A stretch of DNA of 64,000 bases, taken from the NCBI GenBank assembly GCA_918807975.1, contig OU964921.1:15905498-15969497 (forward strand), given 5' to 3'. The notes under the pieces are model-generated. The model worked only from the letters and a program-made list of their open reading frames with translations, did no database searches and was not told the DNA's origin. The translations under genes and the position numbers were made by a program. Positions 1-12,800 of the stretch are shown here, piece after piece (the first letter of the stretch is position 1; each line of letters opens with the position of its first letter). Origin of the DNA: Aplidium turbinatum (Eukaryota > Chordata > Ascidiacea > Aplousobranchia > Polyclinidae).

Positions 1-645
1 AACACTGGTCAGCAGGGACAAGCATGTCTTTTTAAGATTATATAAACAGTTGATCAGGCCCCACTTGGAATTTGCAGTGGCGGCTTGGAATCCCCATTCT
101 GTTCGGGACATTGATTTGCTAGAGAGGGTGCAACAACGAGCAACAAAATGCATTCATGGAGTGAAAAACCTAACCTATGAACAAAGACTGTTTGAACTAG
201 ACCTTCTCTCGTTGGAAAAACGGAGATTAATTTTTGATTTGACAGAAGTTTTTAAATTAGTACACAATGTTTCGGTATCATCATCTTCCAAATATTTCCT
301 TTTTAACTCTAATTCAACCAGAGGCCATAATTTTAAATTGCATAAACAGTTTGCTCAATTGAACTGCCGTAAATTTTCCTTTGCCAATAGAGTAGTCGAT
401 ACTTGGAATAATTTACCATATGCTGTAGTCAATAGTATGTCTATTGCGATATTTAAGCGACGTGTCGAAAACTATTTATGATTGTGTCTTATCTTTTTTG
501 TTCCTTGTGATTTTTGTTTTCTCTTCAAAAATTTCTTATTTTTATTTATTTATGTTTTCTTATCAATTGTTATGTGCGAGTATGTTAATGTTTTTCTCTG
601 TAGTACCATGTGTACTGGACCAGAATACATTATTATTATTATTAT
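1..645 (+). mobile_element. CR1-like LINE, 3' end (copy A)
   Basis: The window opens inside the C-terminal part of a non-LTR reverse transcriptase. The frame is open from base 2 to the stop at 479-481, about 159 residues. The text LIRPHLEFAVAAWNP, then LLERVQQRATK and the later TWNNLPYAVVNS, is the usual thumb and tail of CR1/Jockey-type LINE proteins. The open frame at the window edge means the rest lies upstream. A short AT-rich 3' UTR follows and ends in a (TTA)n-like microsatellite near 630-645, a common LINE 3' end. No break is visible in the part shown. The exact LINE clade is inferred from motifs only. Confidence 0.85.
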
Positions 646-829
646 GACTGTTTTAATTCTAAAGTTATTTCGGCTTTTTTCCGAGTTTTGGCATTTCCGC
701 CTTTTAATGTTGCCCCCTCCTTTTAGGTGAAACAGGCTGTCAAGGGTTTAGCGACTAATAAGTATATTTGATTTAATTCGCTCTGCTTGGCTTTTTGCTT
801 GGCGTTGAGCACTTATGGTAGTATTATTA
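646..829. other. Short spacer between two LINE copies
   Basis: AT-rich sequence between the tail of LINE copy A and the truncated start of LINE copy B. No gene or repeat is recognised. Confidence 0.4.
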
Positions 830-1139
830 GTATTTATTGTTTTTCTTATACTGCACATACTTTTAAAAAAACTTCACCATTATGGCTTTCGTGGCAAGTT
901 TTTAAACGTTTTAACATCTTATCTAACAAATAGAATGCAAAGTACAAAAAATAACGGTAAGAATTCTAATTTCAATGTTGTTAAATGTGGTGTCCCACAG
1001 GGGTCAATCCTTGGTCCCTTGCTTTTTCTTCTTTATGTGAATGATCTTGCAAATGCATCTTCTTTTTCAACTACACTTTTTGCTGATGACTCAAACTTTC
1101 ATATGTCAGATAAATGCCTGTCATCTCTCCAAAAAAATC
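830..1139 (+). mobile_element. CR1-like LINE copy B, RT palm (5' piece)
   Basis: This stretch codes for the reverse transcriptase palm. HILLKKLHHYGF is followed by KCGVPQGSILGPLLF, LYVNDL and TLFADDSN; FADD is the catalytic motif C. The copy is truncated at its 5' side. It is cut at 1139, where the giant transposon begins. The LINE frame resumes after base 27193: the text ...LSSLQKN continues as LNREIEKIDVW immediately beyond the right target duplication. The LINE therefore served as the landing site. It is continued at 27193-27235 and 28134-29358. Confidence 0.9.
1131..1139. repeat. 9-bp target site duplication, left
   Basis: AAAAAAATC directly precedes the terminal ACCACCGTC of the giant transposon. 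The same nine bases follow its other end at 27193-27201. The undisturbed LINE would have had one copy, as its reading frame shows. Nine bases is the classical duplication size of Mutator-type elements. Confidence 0.95.
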
Positions 1140-4100
1140 ACCACCGTCATTCTGGCAGAATAATTCTGCGCGATCCGCCTAAAAAAATGATCCGTAAAAA
1201 TTTGCGCGATAAACAATGCGACGAAAGTAGCAACACTCGGAAGCTGATAAAATCACTTCTCGTTACCACATCAAAGCAAATCTTATATTTTTTCCATAGC
1301 CAAATGAACAGTGAATACAGAAATTTAAATAAAAAACTCGACTTGTCAAAGATAAAGCAACTGCAATTGCGAAAAGTTAGACAAAAAATCGTATCTATTA
1401 AGACTGCTATATGTGATATGGCAAGAAAAGTAAGCATCACAAAAACGACTATAAAAATACTTTCCCGAAATATTTTTCGGAATTTTATTTTTGAATCGTG
1501 TTCAGAATTAAATTTCCTTTCCAGGGATGGCAAGCTCGTGGTGGGGCAGACGAAGGAAACGCAAGCAGAATGGTTTAAAAATGGGGGAAATGTCTTACGT
1601 ATTTAAAAACAAATAGAGATTTCAACGTTAAAAGACGCCTTCCATTAGGAGTCTATAAAAATACTTTCCCGAAATATTTTTCGGAATTTTATTTTTGAAT
1701 CGTGTTCAGAATTAAATTTCCTTTCCAGAAATGGCAAGCTCGTGGTGGGGCAGACGAAGGAAACGCGAGCAGAATGGTTTAAAAATGGAAGAAATGTCTT
1801 ACGTATTTAAAAATAAATAGAGATTTTAACGTTTATAGACGCCTTCAATTGAGCGTCTATAAAAATATTTTCCAGAAATATTTTTCGGAATTTTATTTTT
1901 GAATCGTGTTCAGAATTAAATTTCCTTTCCAGGGGTGGCAAGCTCGTGGTGGGGCAGACGAAGGAAACGCGAGCACAATAGTTTAAAAATGGAAGAAATG
2001 TCTTGCGTATTTAAAAATAAATAGAGATTTTAACGTTTATAGACGCCTTCAATTGACCGTCTATAAAAATATTTTCCCGAAATATTTTTCGGAATTTTAT
2101 TTTTGAATCGTGTTCTGAATTAAATTTCCTTTCCAAGGGTGGCAAGCTGGTAGTGGGGCAGACGAAGGAAACGCGAGCAGAATGGTTTAAAAATGGGGTA
2201 AATGTCTTACGTATTTAAAAACAAATAGAGATTTCAACGTTAAAAGACGCCTTCAATTAGGCGTCTATAAAAATACTTTCCCGAAATATTTTTCGGAATT
2301 TTATTTTTGAATCGTGTTCAGAATTAAATTTCCTTTCCAGGGATGGCAAGCTCGTGGTGGGGCAGACGAAGGAAACGCGAGCAGAATGGTTTAAAAATGG
2401 AAGAAATGTCTTGCGTATTTAAAAATAAATAGAGATTTCAACGTTAAAAGACGCCTTCAATTAGGCGTCTATAAAAATACTTTCCCGAAATATTTTTCGG
2501 AATTTTATTTTTGAATCGTGTTCAGAATTAAATTTCCTTTCCAGGGGTGGCAAGCTGGTGGTGGGGCAGACGAAGGAAACGCGAGCAGAATGGTTTAAAA
2601 ATGGAAGAAATGTCTTACGTATTTAAAAATAAATAGAGATTTTAACGTTTATAGACGCCTTCAATTGACCGTCTATAAAAATATTTTCCCGAAATATTTT
2701 TTGGAATTTTATTTTTGAATCGTGTTCAGAATTAAATTTCCTTTCCAGGGATGGCAAGCTCGTGGTGGGGCAGACGAAGGAAACGCGAGCAGAATGGTTT
2801 AAAAATGGGGGAAATGTTTTACGTATTTAAAAATAAATAGAGATTTTAACGTTGATAAACGCCTTCAATTAGGCGCCTATAAAAATATTTTCCCGAAATA
2901 TTTTTCGGAATTTTATTTTTGAATCGTGTTCAGAATTAAATTTCCTTTCCAGGGGTGGCAAGCTCGTGGTGGGGCAGACGAAGGAAACGCGAGCAGAATG
3001 GTTTAAAAATGGGGGAAATGTCTTACGTATTTAAAAATAAATAGAGATTTTAACGTTAAAAGACGCCTTCAATTAGGCGTCTATAAAAATACTTTCCCGA
3101 AATATTTTTCGGAATTTTATTTTTGAATCGTGTTCAGAATTAAATTTCCTTTCCAGGGATGGCAAGCTCGTGGTGGGGTAGACGAAGGAAACGCGAGCAG
3201 AATGGTTTGAAAATGGAAGAAATGTCTTGCGTATTTAAAAATAAATAGAGATTTCAACGTTAAAAGACGCCTTCAATTAGGCGTCTATAAAAATATTTTC
3301 CCGAAATATTTTTCGGAATTTTATTTTTGAATCGTGTTCAGAATTAAATTTCCTTTCCAGGGATGGCAAGCTCGTGGTGGGGCAGACGAAGGAAACGCGA
3401 GCAGAATGGTTTAAAAATGGGGGAAATGTCTTACGTATTTAAAAACAAATAGAGATTTCAACGTTAAAAGACGCCTTCAATTAGGCGTCTATAAAAATAC
3501 TTTCCCGAAATATTTTTCGGAATTTTATTTTTGAATCGTGTTCAGAATTAAATTTCCTTTCCAGGAATGGCAAGCTCGTGGTGGGGCAGACGAAGGAAAC
3601 GCGAGCAGAATGGTTTAAAAATGGAAGAAATGTCTTACGTATTTAAAAATAAATAGAGATTTTAACGTTTATAGACGCCTTCAATTGAGCGTCTATAAAA
3701 ATATTTTCCAGAAATATTTTTCGGAATTTTATTTTTGAATCGTGTTCAGAATTAAATTTCCTTTCCAGGGGTGGCAAGCTCGTGGTGGGGCAGACGAAGG
3801 AAACGCGAGCAGAATAGTTTAAAAATGGAAGAAATGTCTTGCGTATTTAAAAATAAATAGAGATTTTAACGTTTATAGACGCCTTCAATTGACCGTCTAT
3901 AAAAATATTTTCCCGAAATATTTTTCGGAATTTTATTTTTGAATCGTGTTCTGAATTAAATTTCCTTTCCAAGGGTGGCAAGCTGGTAGTGGGGCAGACG
4001 AAGGAAACGCGAGCAGAATGGTTTAAAAATGGGGTAAATGTCTTACGTATTTAAAAACAAATAGAGATTTCAACGTTAAAAGACGCCTTCAATTAGGCGT

Positions 4101-6135
4101 CTATAAAAATACTTTCCCGAAATATTTTTCGGAATTTTATTTTTGAATCGTGTTCAGAATTAAATTTCCTTTCCAGGGATGGCAAGCTCGTGGTGGGGCA
4201 GACGAAGGAAACGCGAGCAGAATGGTTTAAAAATGGAAGAAATGTCTTGCGTATTTAAAAATAAATAGAGATTTCAACGTTAAAAGACGCCTTCAATTAG
4301 GCGTCTATAAAAATACTTTCCCGAAATATTTTTTGGAATTTTATTTTTGAATCGTGTTCAGAATTAAATTTACTTTCCAGGGGTGGCAAGCTCGTGGTGG
4401 GGCAGACGAAGGAAACGCGAGCAGAATGGTTTAAAAATGGAAGAAATGTCTTACGTATTTAAAAATAAATAGAGATTTTAACGTTTATAGACGCCTTCAA
4501 TTGACCGTCTATAAAAATATTTTCCCGAAATATTTTTCGGAATTTTATTTTTGAATCGTGTTCAGAATTAAATTTCCTTTCCAGGGGTGGCAAGCTCGTG
4601 GTGGGGCAGACGAAGGAAACGCGAGCAGAATGGTTTAAACATTGGGTAAATGTCTTACGTATTTAAAAATAAATAGAGATTTTAACGTTTATAGACGCCT
4701 TCAATCAAGCGCCTATAAAAATATTTTCCCGAAATATTTTTCGGAATTTTATTTTTGAATCGTGTTCAGAATTAAATTTGCTTTCCAGGGATGGCAAGCT
4801 CGTGGTGGGACAGACGAAGGAAACGCGAGCAGAATGGTTTAAAAATGGGGGAAATGTCTTACGTGTTTAAAAATAGAGATTTTAACGTTTATAGACGCCT
4901 TCAATCAAGCGCCTATAAAAATATTTTCCCGATATATTTTTTGGAATTTTATTTTTGAATCGTGTTCAGAATTAAATTTCCTTTCCAGAGATGGCAAGCT
5001 CGTGGTGGGGCAGACGAAGGAAACGCGAGCAGAATGGTTTAAAAATGGGGGAAATGTCTTACGTATTTAAAAATAAATAGAGATTTTCACGTTTATAGAC
5101 GCCTTCAATCAAGCGTCTATAAAAATATTTTCCCGAAATATTTTTCGGAATTTTATTTTTGAATCGTGTTCAGAATTAAATTTCCTTTCCAGGGATGGTA
5201 AGCTCGTGGTGGGGCAGACGAAGGAAACGCGAGCAGAATGGTTTAAAAATGGGGGAAATGTCTTACGTATTTAAAAATAAATAGAGATTTTAACGTATAT
5301 ACACGCCTTCAATTAAGCGTCTATAAAAATACTTTCCCGAAATATTTTTCAGAATTTTATTTTTGAATCGTGTTCAGAATTAAATTTCCTTTCCAGAGAT
5401 GGCAAGCTCGTGGTGGGGCAGACGAAGGAAACGCGAGCAGAATGGTTTAAAAATGGGGGAAATGTCTTACGTATTTAAAAATAGAGATTTTAACGTTTAT
5501 AAACGCCTTCAATTAGGTGTCTATAAAAATATTTTCCCGAAATATTTTTCGGAATTTTATTTTTGAATCGTGTTCAGAATTAAATTTCCTTTCCAGGGGT
5601 GGCAAGCTCGTGGTGGGGCAGACGAAGGAAACGCGAGCAGAATGGTTTAAAAATGGGGGAAATGTCTTACGTATTTAAAAATAGAGATTTTAACGTTTAT
5701 AGACGCCTTCAATCAAGCGCCTATAAAAATATTTTCCCGATATATTTTTAGGAATTTTATTTTTGAATCGTGTTCAGAATTAAATTTCCTTTCCAGGGAT
5801 GGCAAGCTCGTGGTGGGGCAAACGAAGGAAACGCGAGCAGAATGGTTTAAAAATGGAAGAAATGTCTTACAAATTTAAAAATAAATAGAGATTTTAACGT
5901 TTATAGACGCCTTCAATCAAGCGTCTATAAAAATATTTTCCCGAAATATTTTTCGGAATTTTATTTTTGAATCGTGTTCAGAATTAAATTTCCTTTCCAG
6001 GGGTGGCAAGCTCGTGGTGGGGCAGACGAAGGAAACGCGAGCAGAATGATTTAAAATTGGTGGAAATATCTTGCGTATTTAAAATTAAATAAGGATTTTG
6101 ACGTTTTGGCAAGCCTTCAATTGAGCGTTTATAAA
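1140..6135. repeat. Left TIR: unique end plus 23 tandem ~205-bp units
   Basis: Bases 1140 to about 1466 are the unique tip and look identical, in inverse, to the tip at about 26872-27192. From there to about 6100 the same ~205-bp unit recurs; I count 23 occurrences of its GGCAAGCTCGTGG core (spacing 200-206 bp). Each unit holds two inverted repeats: one around CGAAATATTTTTCGG and one AGACGCC...GGCGTCT around a loop of about 6-8 nt. Each also has a pyrimidine tract ending in CTTTCCAG. Units differ by a few bases and small indels. The inner end fades out near 6060-6135. Confidence 0.93.
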
Positions 6136-6569
6136 AGATAGTTGAAAAATTGGAAATTACAGAAAATAATGGAAAAGACCTGTACAAAAATAAATTCCTT
6201 GCGTTACATTTGTTCATTAAGTTCTGTATTGTTGTAAGGTTTTCCCACCGCACCTTTGAGGCAACCTTATACGGTCGTTAGGTTTTTTGTTAACGCAGGA
6301 CCTGTCGCCAGTAGCCATATTACACCTGCTTATACAGCACATCTTGAGTAGTGCAAAAAAATTGTACAGAATAGTTAATGCTTTATCAATATTGAACTTT
6401 TCAGAATTTGACAAAATGATGTGTAAATTGAAGAGATCCTAATTTGAAAACTTAAATTTCTCTAGAAAGCGATTATAGGCTATACATTTCGAATGGGTAT
6501 TTTTTTAAGTTTTAATGGATTACAGCATCTACAATGATTTGATTTAGAAATCACTAGGTTTGTTTGTCG
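6136..6569. other. Unassigned spacer between left TIR and SINE
   Basis: About 430 bp inside the giant transposon, downstream of the transposase stop on the - strand. No open frame with recognisable content. It is probably the 3' flank of the transposase gene. I saw no clear poly(A) signal. Confidence 0.4.
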
Positions 6570-6795
6570 TATCCAGACTTACACCTGGTGGTTGAAGATT
6601 TGGATTAAGTGGACACGAAAGCAATGAAGCCAATCTTCGTGTCCACTTTCAGGCATGCCTTTAAGTGTCCTGCCAAAGACACACCCGCATGCTCTTGAAC
6701 GGTGTCGAACCCGGTGCTCTTTCGATTGCCTTTCCATGTTCTCACCACTCGGCTATGCAGCCGACCTCACCACTCGGCTATGTAGTAGGTATCAG
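6570..6795 (-). mobile_element. tRNA-derived SINE (copy 1)
   Basis: Read on the - strand, the head has an A box (TAGCCGAGTGG, as in tRNA-Ser/Leu) and a B box (GGTTCGACACC) about 60 bp further on. These are the RNA polymerase III promoter parts of a tRNA-derived SINE. A body and tail follow (GGACACGAAGATTGG..., ending CTGGATACGACAAAC). The A-box segment is duplicated in tandem at the head (about 6736-6786). The same SINE lies at 44668-44861 in the other orientation. No target duplication was identified for this copy, so the ends are approximate. Confidence 0.8.
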
Positions 6796-6891
6796 TTAAT
6801 GAAGAATAATTTGTATTCTCTGAGCACAATATAAACTTCTAAACATTTGTTCAGCAAATCGAGTAGGATGCTGCGGATTCTTTTGCTGTAT

Positions 6892-9800
6892 TCAGTCTTT
6901 AGCTTTTACGTAGAAAAACAAGTATCCGCGATCCTGTATTACCTTTGTCATTTCGCAGAACGAAATACATCGAACTTTTTTGTCATTAAATTCCCAAACT
7001 ACATTGGCTCCTTCTAGACAATAACAAATGTAATGGCCGTTTTCCTTCCCTTCACCAAAATGTGCAATGGCACTTACGAATTTGTAATTACATTCAACGC
7101 CATTTGCATCCTCAAGAGTAAAAGTTTCATCTGCTGTGACACATCTTTTGGATTTGATTACACCAGTATTTCTACCTAAAGACAGAACCAAAACTTTGGG
7201 GAAACTAAATATTTGTTTACTCGTAGTGCAGTTCACACTTGTACATTTACAACATGGTGACATTTCGTTGTCAACGAGCAAGTTCTTTAGATATAAGGAT
7301 AAAAGATTATTTTCCGAAATCCAGTGGTACATTGGTAGAAATAATACTTTTTCGTTATTTCTATGAAGCTCACTTTTTGAACCGCATTCAATACACTGGT
7401 GATACGTGACGTATTCCAGTGCCAATGTTATATCAGACCGCTCTAATAACAATGGCAATGACGATTCGCTAAAAAATTCGGCAGGGTCATGTTGCAAATC
7501 CAGTGGAAATTTACTTCTTATATCATTCAACGTGTTTTTAAGTAGTTTTTCTTCTACGTTTCTGTTAACAATAAGATTATGCAATATAAGAAATAAATTT
7601 CTGTCTAGTTTTGCAATACCTTTGTCGTTTTCCAGCCACGATATTGGCACATCACATGTTATAATTACAAATTTAAGCGCTTGCAATGCAACGTTCAACC
7701 AACAGGAGTTACCTACATTTACTAAGCCAGGAGGAAGATTGCTATTAGGAGTTCCAGATAGAATCATTAAATCAGGATGAGCTTTGATAGCGTTTGTAAC
7801 GATGTAATATATCATCCAATGTCGATAGGTTGTGAAAAAATCAACATCCAAATTTCTTTGGTTAAGCTTTTCATTGCTGTTGTTGCAAAGAATATCCGCT
7901 GTCATGCAAACGGCCACTCCACAAGTATTGTTGTCTGGTTGCATCAAGATGTGTTTAGTGTCTACGGCACAATCGTCCTTACATAGCCCGTAATCAACCA
8001 AGACATTTAATAAACAATCTACGCCGTCACGAAAGAACTTTGAAACATCACTGGACATGCCATTGTTTAATGAATCATAGCAATGTAACAACTCCTTTTG
8101 GATGGAAAAATGTAACAAACGAAAATGACCATTGCACAAGAAAGGCAGAAGAACGACGGGTCGCAGTTTGTCCTCGTTTTCTATCATGGCCGTTTTGAAA
8201 AATTTTATTGACTTTACGGGTGTTCCTTGAAAAAGCTTGCTTGTGGAATCGCAGTCTAAAGCTCCTATGGCGTTAATGTTGCTCGGTTCATTGACTTTTA
8301 GCAAAATGTAAGCGTCTACCAGACGTTTGCTTAGCCAACCAACGGCCGTTGGATTTGTATAGTGCTTTTCCAATTCGCTCTTGATTTTCCTACAGGGGTT
8401 ATTACACGCCGTAAGTAAATCTAGCCAAGACACTTCGTGGTTTTTGTCTATTACGAGAGCGGCATCAGATAAACAGTTACGATTTATTGCCAAACCGTGC
8501 CACACCTTTGTTGAAAATTCTTTCATGTACTCGAAATCTTTTTTTATAGCAGTCCAAAAGTCATTTATCCGTTTGTCATCACACATAGAGGTTGCAAAAG
8601 CAGTGTTTTTATAAACAGCCGATGTGGACATGGAGTCACTTATGACATTGCCGTATCGAATATGCTTTTTTGATTCATTGTTAGTGTAAAACCCAGATGA
8701 ACGACGTTTTTTTGGTTTTCTAAATTTAGAAACTACCAGACTAGTGCAATGGTTTGACTGATGTTTCAATGTTTGGTCGCTTTTGTTTTTGGAAGAAATG
8801 TGAGGTTTTCTGTAACCTTGGTGTATATAATGTGCAGAGTATATTTTTTCACTAGTTCTGGTTTCATTTTCATATTGTTCCACAAAATTATCGATACTTA
8901 CAACTCGCTTTCCTTTTAAATAAATTTGTTTCAAATCCCAAAAATGCTGCTCAATGATTCCTTGAGTTAAGTTATCCTGAGAAATATTTCTTAATTCGGA
9001 AGAAATAACATTTTTAAACCAAGAGGAATACCGAAAGTAGAGTTGATCATTTGGGCATTGATGATGAGACGAATGCCGGGATAAGTCTCCCAGAATTAGC
9101 TGCGAAGTTGTACTAATTCGACTTAAAACAATTCGAATGAGTTGGGAACAAAAGGTTTTGTCCATATAAACATTTTCGTGCTTTAGCTTTGAATTGCAAT
9201 GGTTAAGGTGATACGAAAAGTTATTAGAATCTAAAAAAGCGACAAGTCGGTTATGGTAGCGTAAGTAAAATGGAGATTTCAATTCTTGTTTTTGATCCTC
9301 ACGCATGCTGGTATGAAAATTGTCAGTCAGGTCGTTTACATCGGTTTCTTCAATTTCATTTGTTACTTTTGATTTAGTTTCGTAAGGTTTAACGCCTTGA
9401 TGCAGTCTGTTAAAATGATAGTCCACTTGAAAAGACGTTCGTTCGCAATTGGTTACCCAAATAATGCTTTCCATTATTTCGTCCAGTTCACGCAGGGTTG
9501 TACATGCAAATAACAACGAAATCCAATGCATTGCAGTCAATCTGTGTTGTTTATGTTTGTAATGTTTTTTTGCCATAACTTTAGCTGCACGCATGGCATG
9601 ACTCAAGCAATTGTGAACGAACGTTTTTTCTAAGTCGTACGTTATTGCCTCGCCTGTAACTACTCTCCAGCATCTGTTGTAATAATCTAACCTTGTCTCA
9701 TTGCACATAGCACTTAATACAGCATTCCACATAGCCATGGAACCGTCAATCATCATCAATGCCGGCTTTTTTACTTTCCCGCAAATTTTTACAGTGTCCA

Positions 9801-12800
9801 TTAAAAATTTTCCCAGAAAACTCCGTATACTCTCAGAATTATGAGTTGTTGCGATGTTTGTTGCCACCGGGAGCGCTGGACCCCCGGCGTATGGGCTTCT
9901 CACTAAAAGCGAATAAATTTGAAAGTCTTTTTCACCTTCTTGTTTTCTGACTATACTTCCAGTTGCGTCGAAATAAACTACATCAATGGGGCATAAATCC
10001 CGATAAAGTTTCACTTGTGCATTTGAATACATTATAACGCCTGGTGGATGTGTAGTTATTTGTCTTATAAAGGTTCGATTTTTCTTTTCAAACTCGTATC
10101 TCAGGCGATTGATGTTATACATCCAATTTTTTGAGTACCTATTGCAAAGCTTACCTTCACTTTTTATATTTCTCAAAACAGACGAGGCAGGAGCAAAGTT
10201 ATACGCTCCGTAAAATAGTTCATCTTCAGTTAAGTCATCTACCAACTTTCGGCCAACTTCGCTAGGATGTTTACATTGTAATTGTTCCATAAGTAATTTA
10301 CGTTGTTCTCCTGCGACCGGCCTTCGTTTAACGCAATGCGATTCATGGCTACGCTTCCCCTTCACACTTACGACTATTTCAACTTTATCAACGTACGAAA
10401 ATATACGAATGGTCCCCTTTACTGAGCATTCACAACAACGCGAGTGCTTGCAATACATGTTAGCATGGCCATTGTAAAATTTTGTATCGCCGCTACTTAG
10501 AGATTCAACTGCTGCTGGTTCTACCAAATAATGATTTCTGAAACAAAAAACACATCTGTCATAAATTTTTCTAACTTTTTTGCATATAATATCGCGATAT
10601 AAACCAGATGAAAATCTATGCGCAGTGCGACTGGGAGTCATTTCTTTCCATTCATCTAACGTGAGGAATAACGACTTACTATCTATGTTAACCAATTCAC
10701 AACGTCGTTCACGCTTTTGCGATACTGGCTCTTTAAAATCCCCTAACTCCTTCAATGTTTCATCAGAAATCCAAGGTTTCTGATTTTGGGAGTATCCAAA
10801 AATGCTACCTTCATTATCATTTACTCCGTTTGGGTCATTATTTTTGTTTTTTACATCAGTAAATATTTTTTGGCGATCAACTTTTAGGCCTACATCATCT
10901 TCAGCTTTGCCATCAGGTTTTAGATTATCTATTTCATTTAAGGTTTCATCAACTTTGACTTTTACATCAATAAATTTTTTTTTATTATTATTAACTTTTG
11001 CTTTTAGATCATCAATTTCGATTATTTTGTCAGTTTCGGTTTTTAGGTGATTAGTTTCGGTCTTTACGAAATTGTTGTCGCAGTTAGATAGAAGTAAGTT
11101 TGATCTATTATCAGACAATTGTAAATCATCAGAATTAGTTGGAGAGGCAGATTTACTAACGTTACAAAGCAAATCAGATTTCTGCTGGAAAACTGGAGGT
11201 AAGACATTTAAATGTTGAATGGGTTTGTTGCTTACACCAACAAGTTTATGACAAAACACGGAATTTGAAGAATGCAACACTATCTGTTCACCTTCGCATA
11301 CAAGATGACTATTAGCACAATTCCATTGTTTTTCTGTTATAGCTAATGCCGGACTATTTGGTGAGAATATGCAGCGAGGGTGAAACCATTTCAAGCAAGT
11401 TCCGCAGCACACATATAGGGATCCGTCATTAGGCTTGTTACATATGCAGTAGAGAGGATTGTCTTCATGATTTTGTAAAGAAATGTCACTTCGATAGGCA
11501 ACAGAAACAATTGTTTCGTTTTGATCTGGGTTATTCTGTTGACCAACATCGCAAAACTTTTGCGCACCTAGCGTTGAGGAGATATGTTGAGATGTCACGC
11601 CTTTCGCTATATCTTTTTGTTTAGAAGAAACATATAGTAGTTTTACCGATTCCCTAAAAGAAGAATCACGACGCCATCTAGATTTAATTGTTCTCACTTC
11701 AGAGCGAAAAAAGGAAGCAGGCCAATGATTTTCCTTTAGCATTGCTGCGACACATGAACCAGGAAGGTAGTCATCGCGAGGGAAGTCGTCCATATGCTTG
11801 CTGATGGAATTTGCTAATTCAATATCTAACTGAGAGGGCACAGTTTGTGATACCGAAGCGGAATTTGTTTTGAAATGATCTATTAAGTTTTTATTTTTTC
11901 GACAAAACGTCAACAAATATTTCTCTCGTTTAGAAGCAGCACACTTTGCACGAAAACTCGAAGACGTTAAAAACTCTACACGGTTTGATTTGTTGCTCAG
12001 GGAATGCAAATTATTTTTCGCTAAATACCTACCAATTTCATTTGCTGTTTGACTTACTAAGTCATCAGAAGCACCTCCAAAGTTCATTGTCAACACTTTG
12101 CTGTTACGTTTCGGAAAGGTGCTCTCTTGGCAAAGTTCATCAAAATGAAATAACGTTTCAAGTGGAGAAAACCGATTTTGTGAAACAAAGCTTCGAGTAG
12201 GATTACAACTGGCATCACGCGTCCCTGTAGCAGACCTCACACCAGGACCGGCACCATTCATGCTTTTAGCAGACCTCACAACAACAGGACCAGCACCACT
12301 CGTACGTGTGTCAGACTTCAAAACAGCACCAGAATAGGCACCACTCGTACCGGAAGCTGACATCACAGCACCAGGACCGACATCACTCGTCTTGGTAGCA
12401 GACCTCACACCAACAGGACCGGCACCACTCGAGCCTGTATTAGACTTCATAGCACCAGAGCAGGCACCACTCGTACCGGAAGCAGACATCACAGCACCAG
12501 AACAGGCACCACTCGACCCTGTACCAGTACTCACAACAACAGGACCAGCACCACTCGAGCCTGTATTAGACTTCATAACACCAGAGCAGGCACCACTCGT
12601 ACCGGAAGCAGACATCACAGCACCAGAACAGGCACCACTCAATCCTGTACCAGACCTCACAACAACAGGACCGGCACTACTCGTCCTTTTAGCAGACCTC
12701 ACAACAACAGGACCGGCACCACTCGTACATGTGTCAGATTTCATACCACCAGAACAGGCACCACTCATCCTTGTACCAGACCTCACAACAACAGGACCGG

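Noticed and set aside
1147-1533. 128-codon frame in the left tip, repeated at 26799-27185
   Set aside because: It appears twice only because the tips are inverted copies. It has no known domain and overlaps terminal sequence.
815-1606. 263-codon + frame running from the LINE into the TIR
   Set aside because: Only residues up to about 1139 are RT. The rest is transposon end read by chance in the same frame.
1467-6100. CRISPR-like array
   Set aside because: Units are contiguous ~205-bp tandem repeats without spacers, in a eukaryotic transposon.
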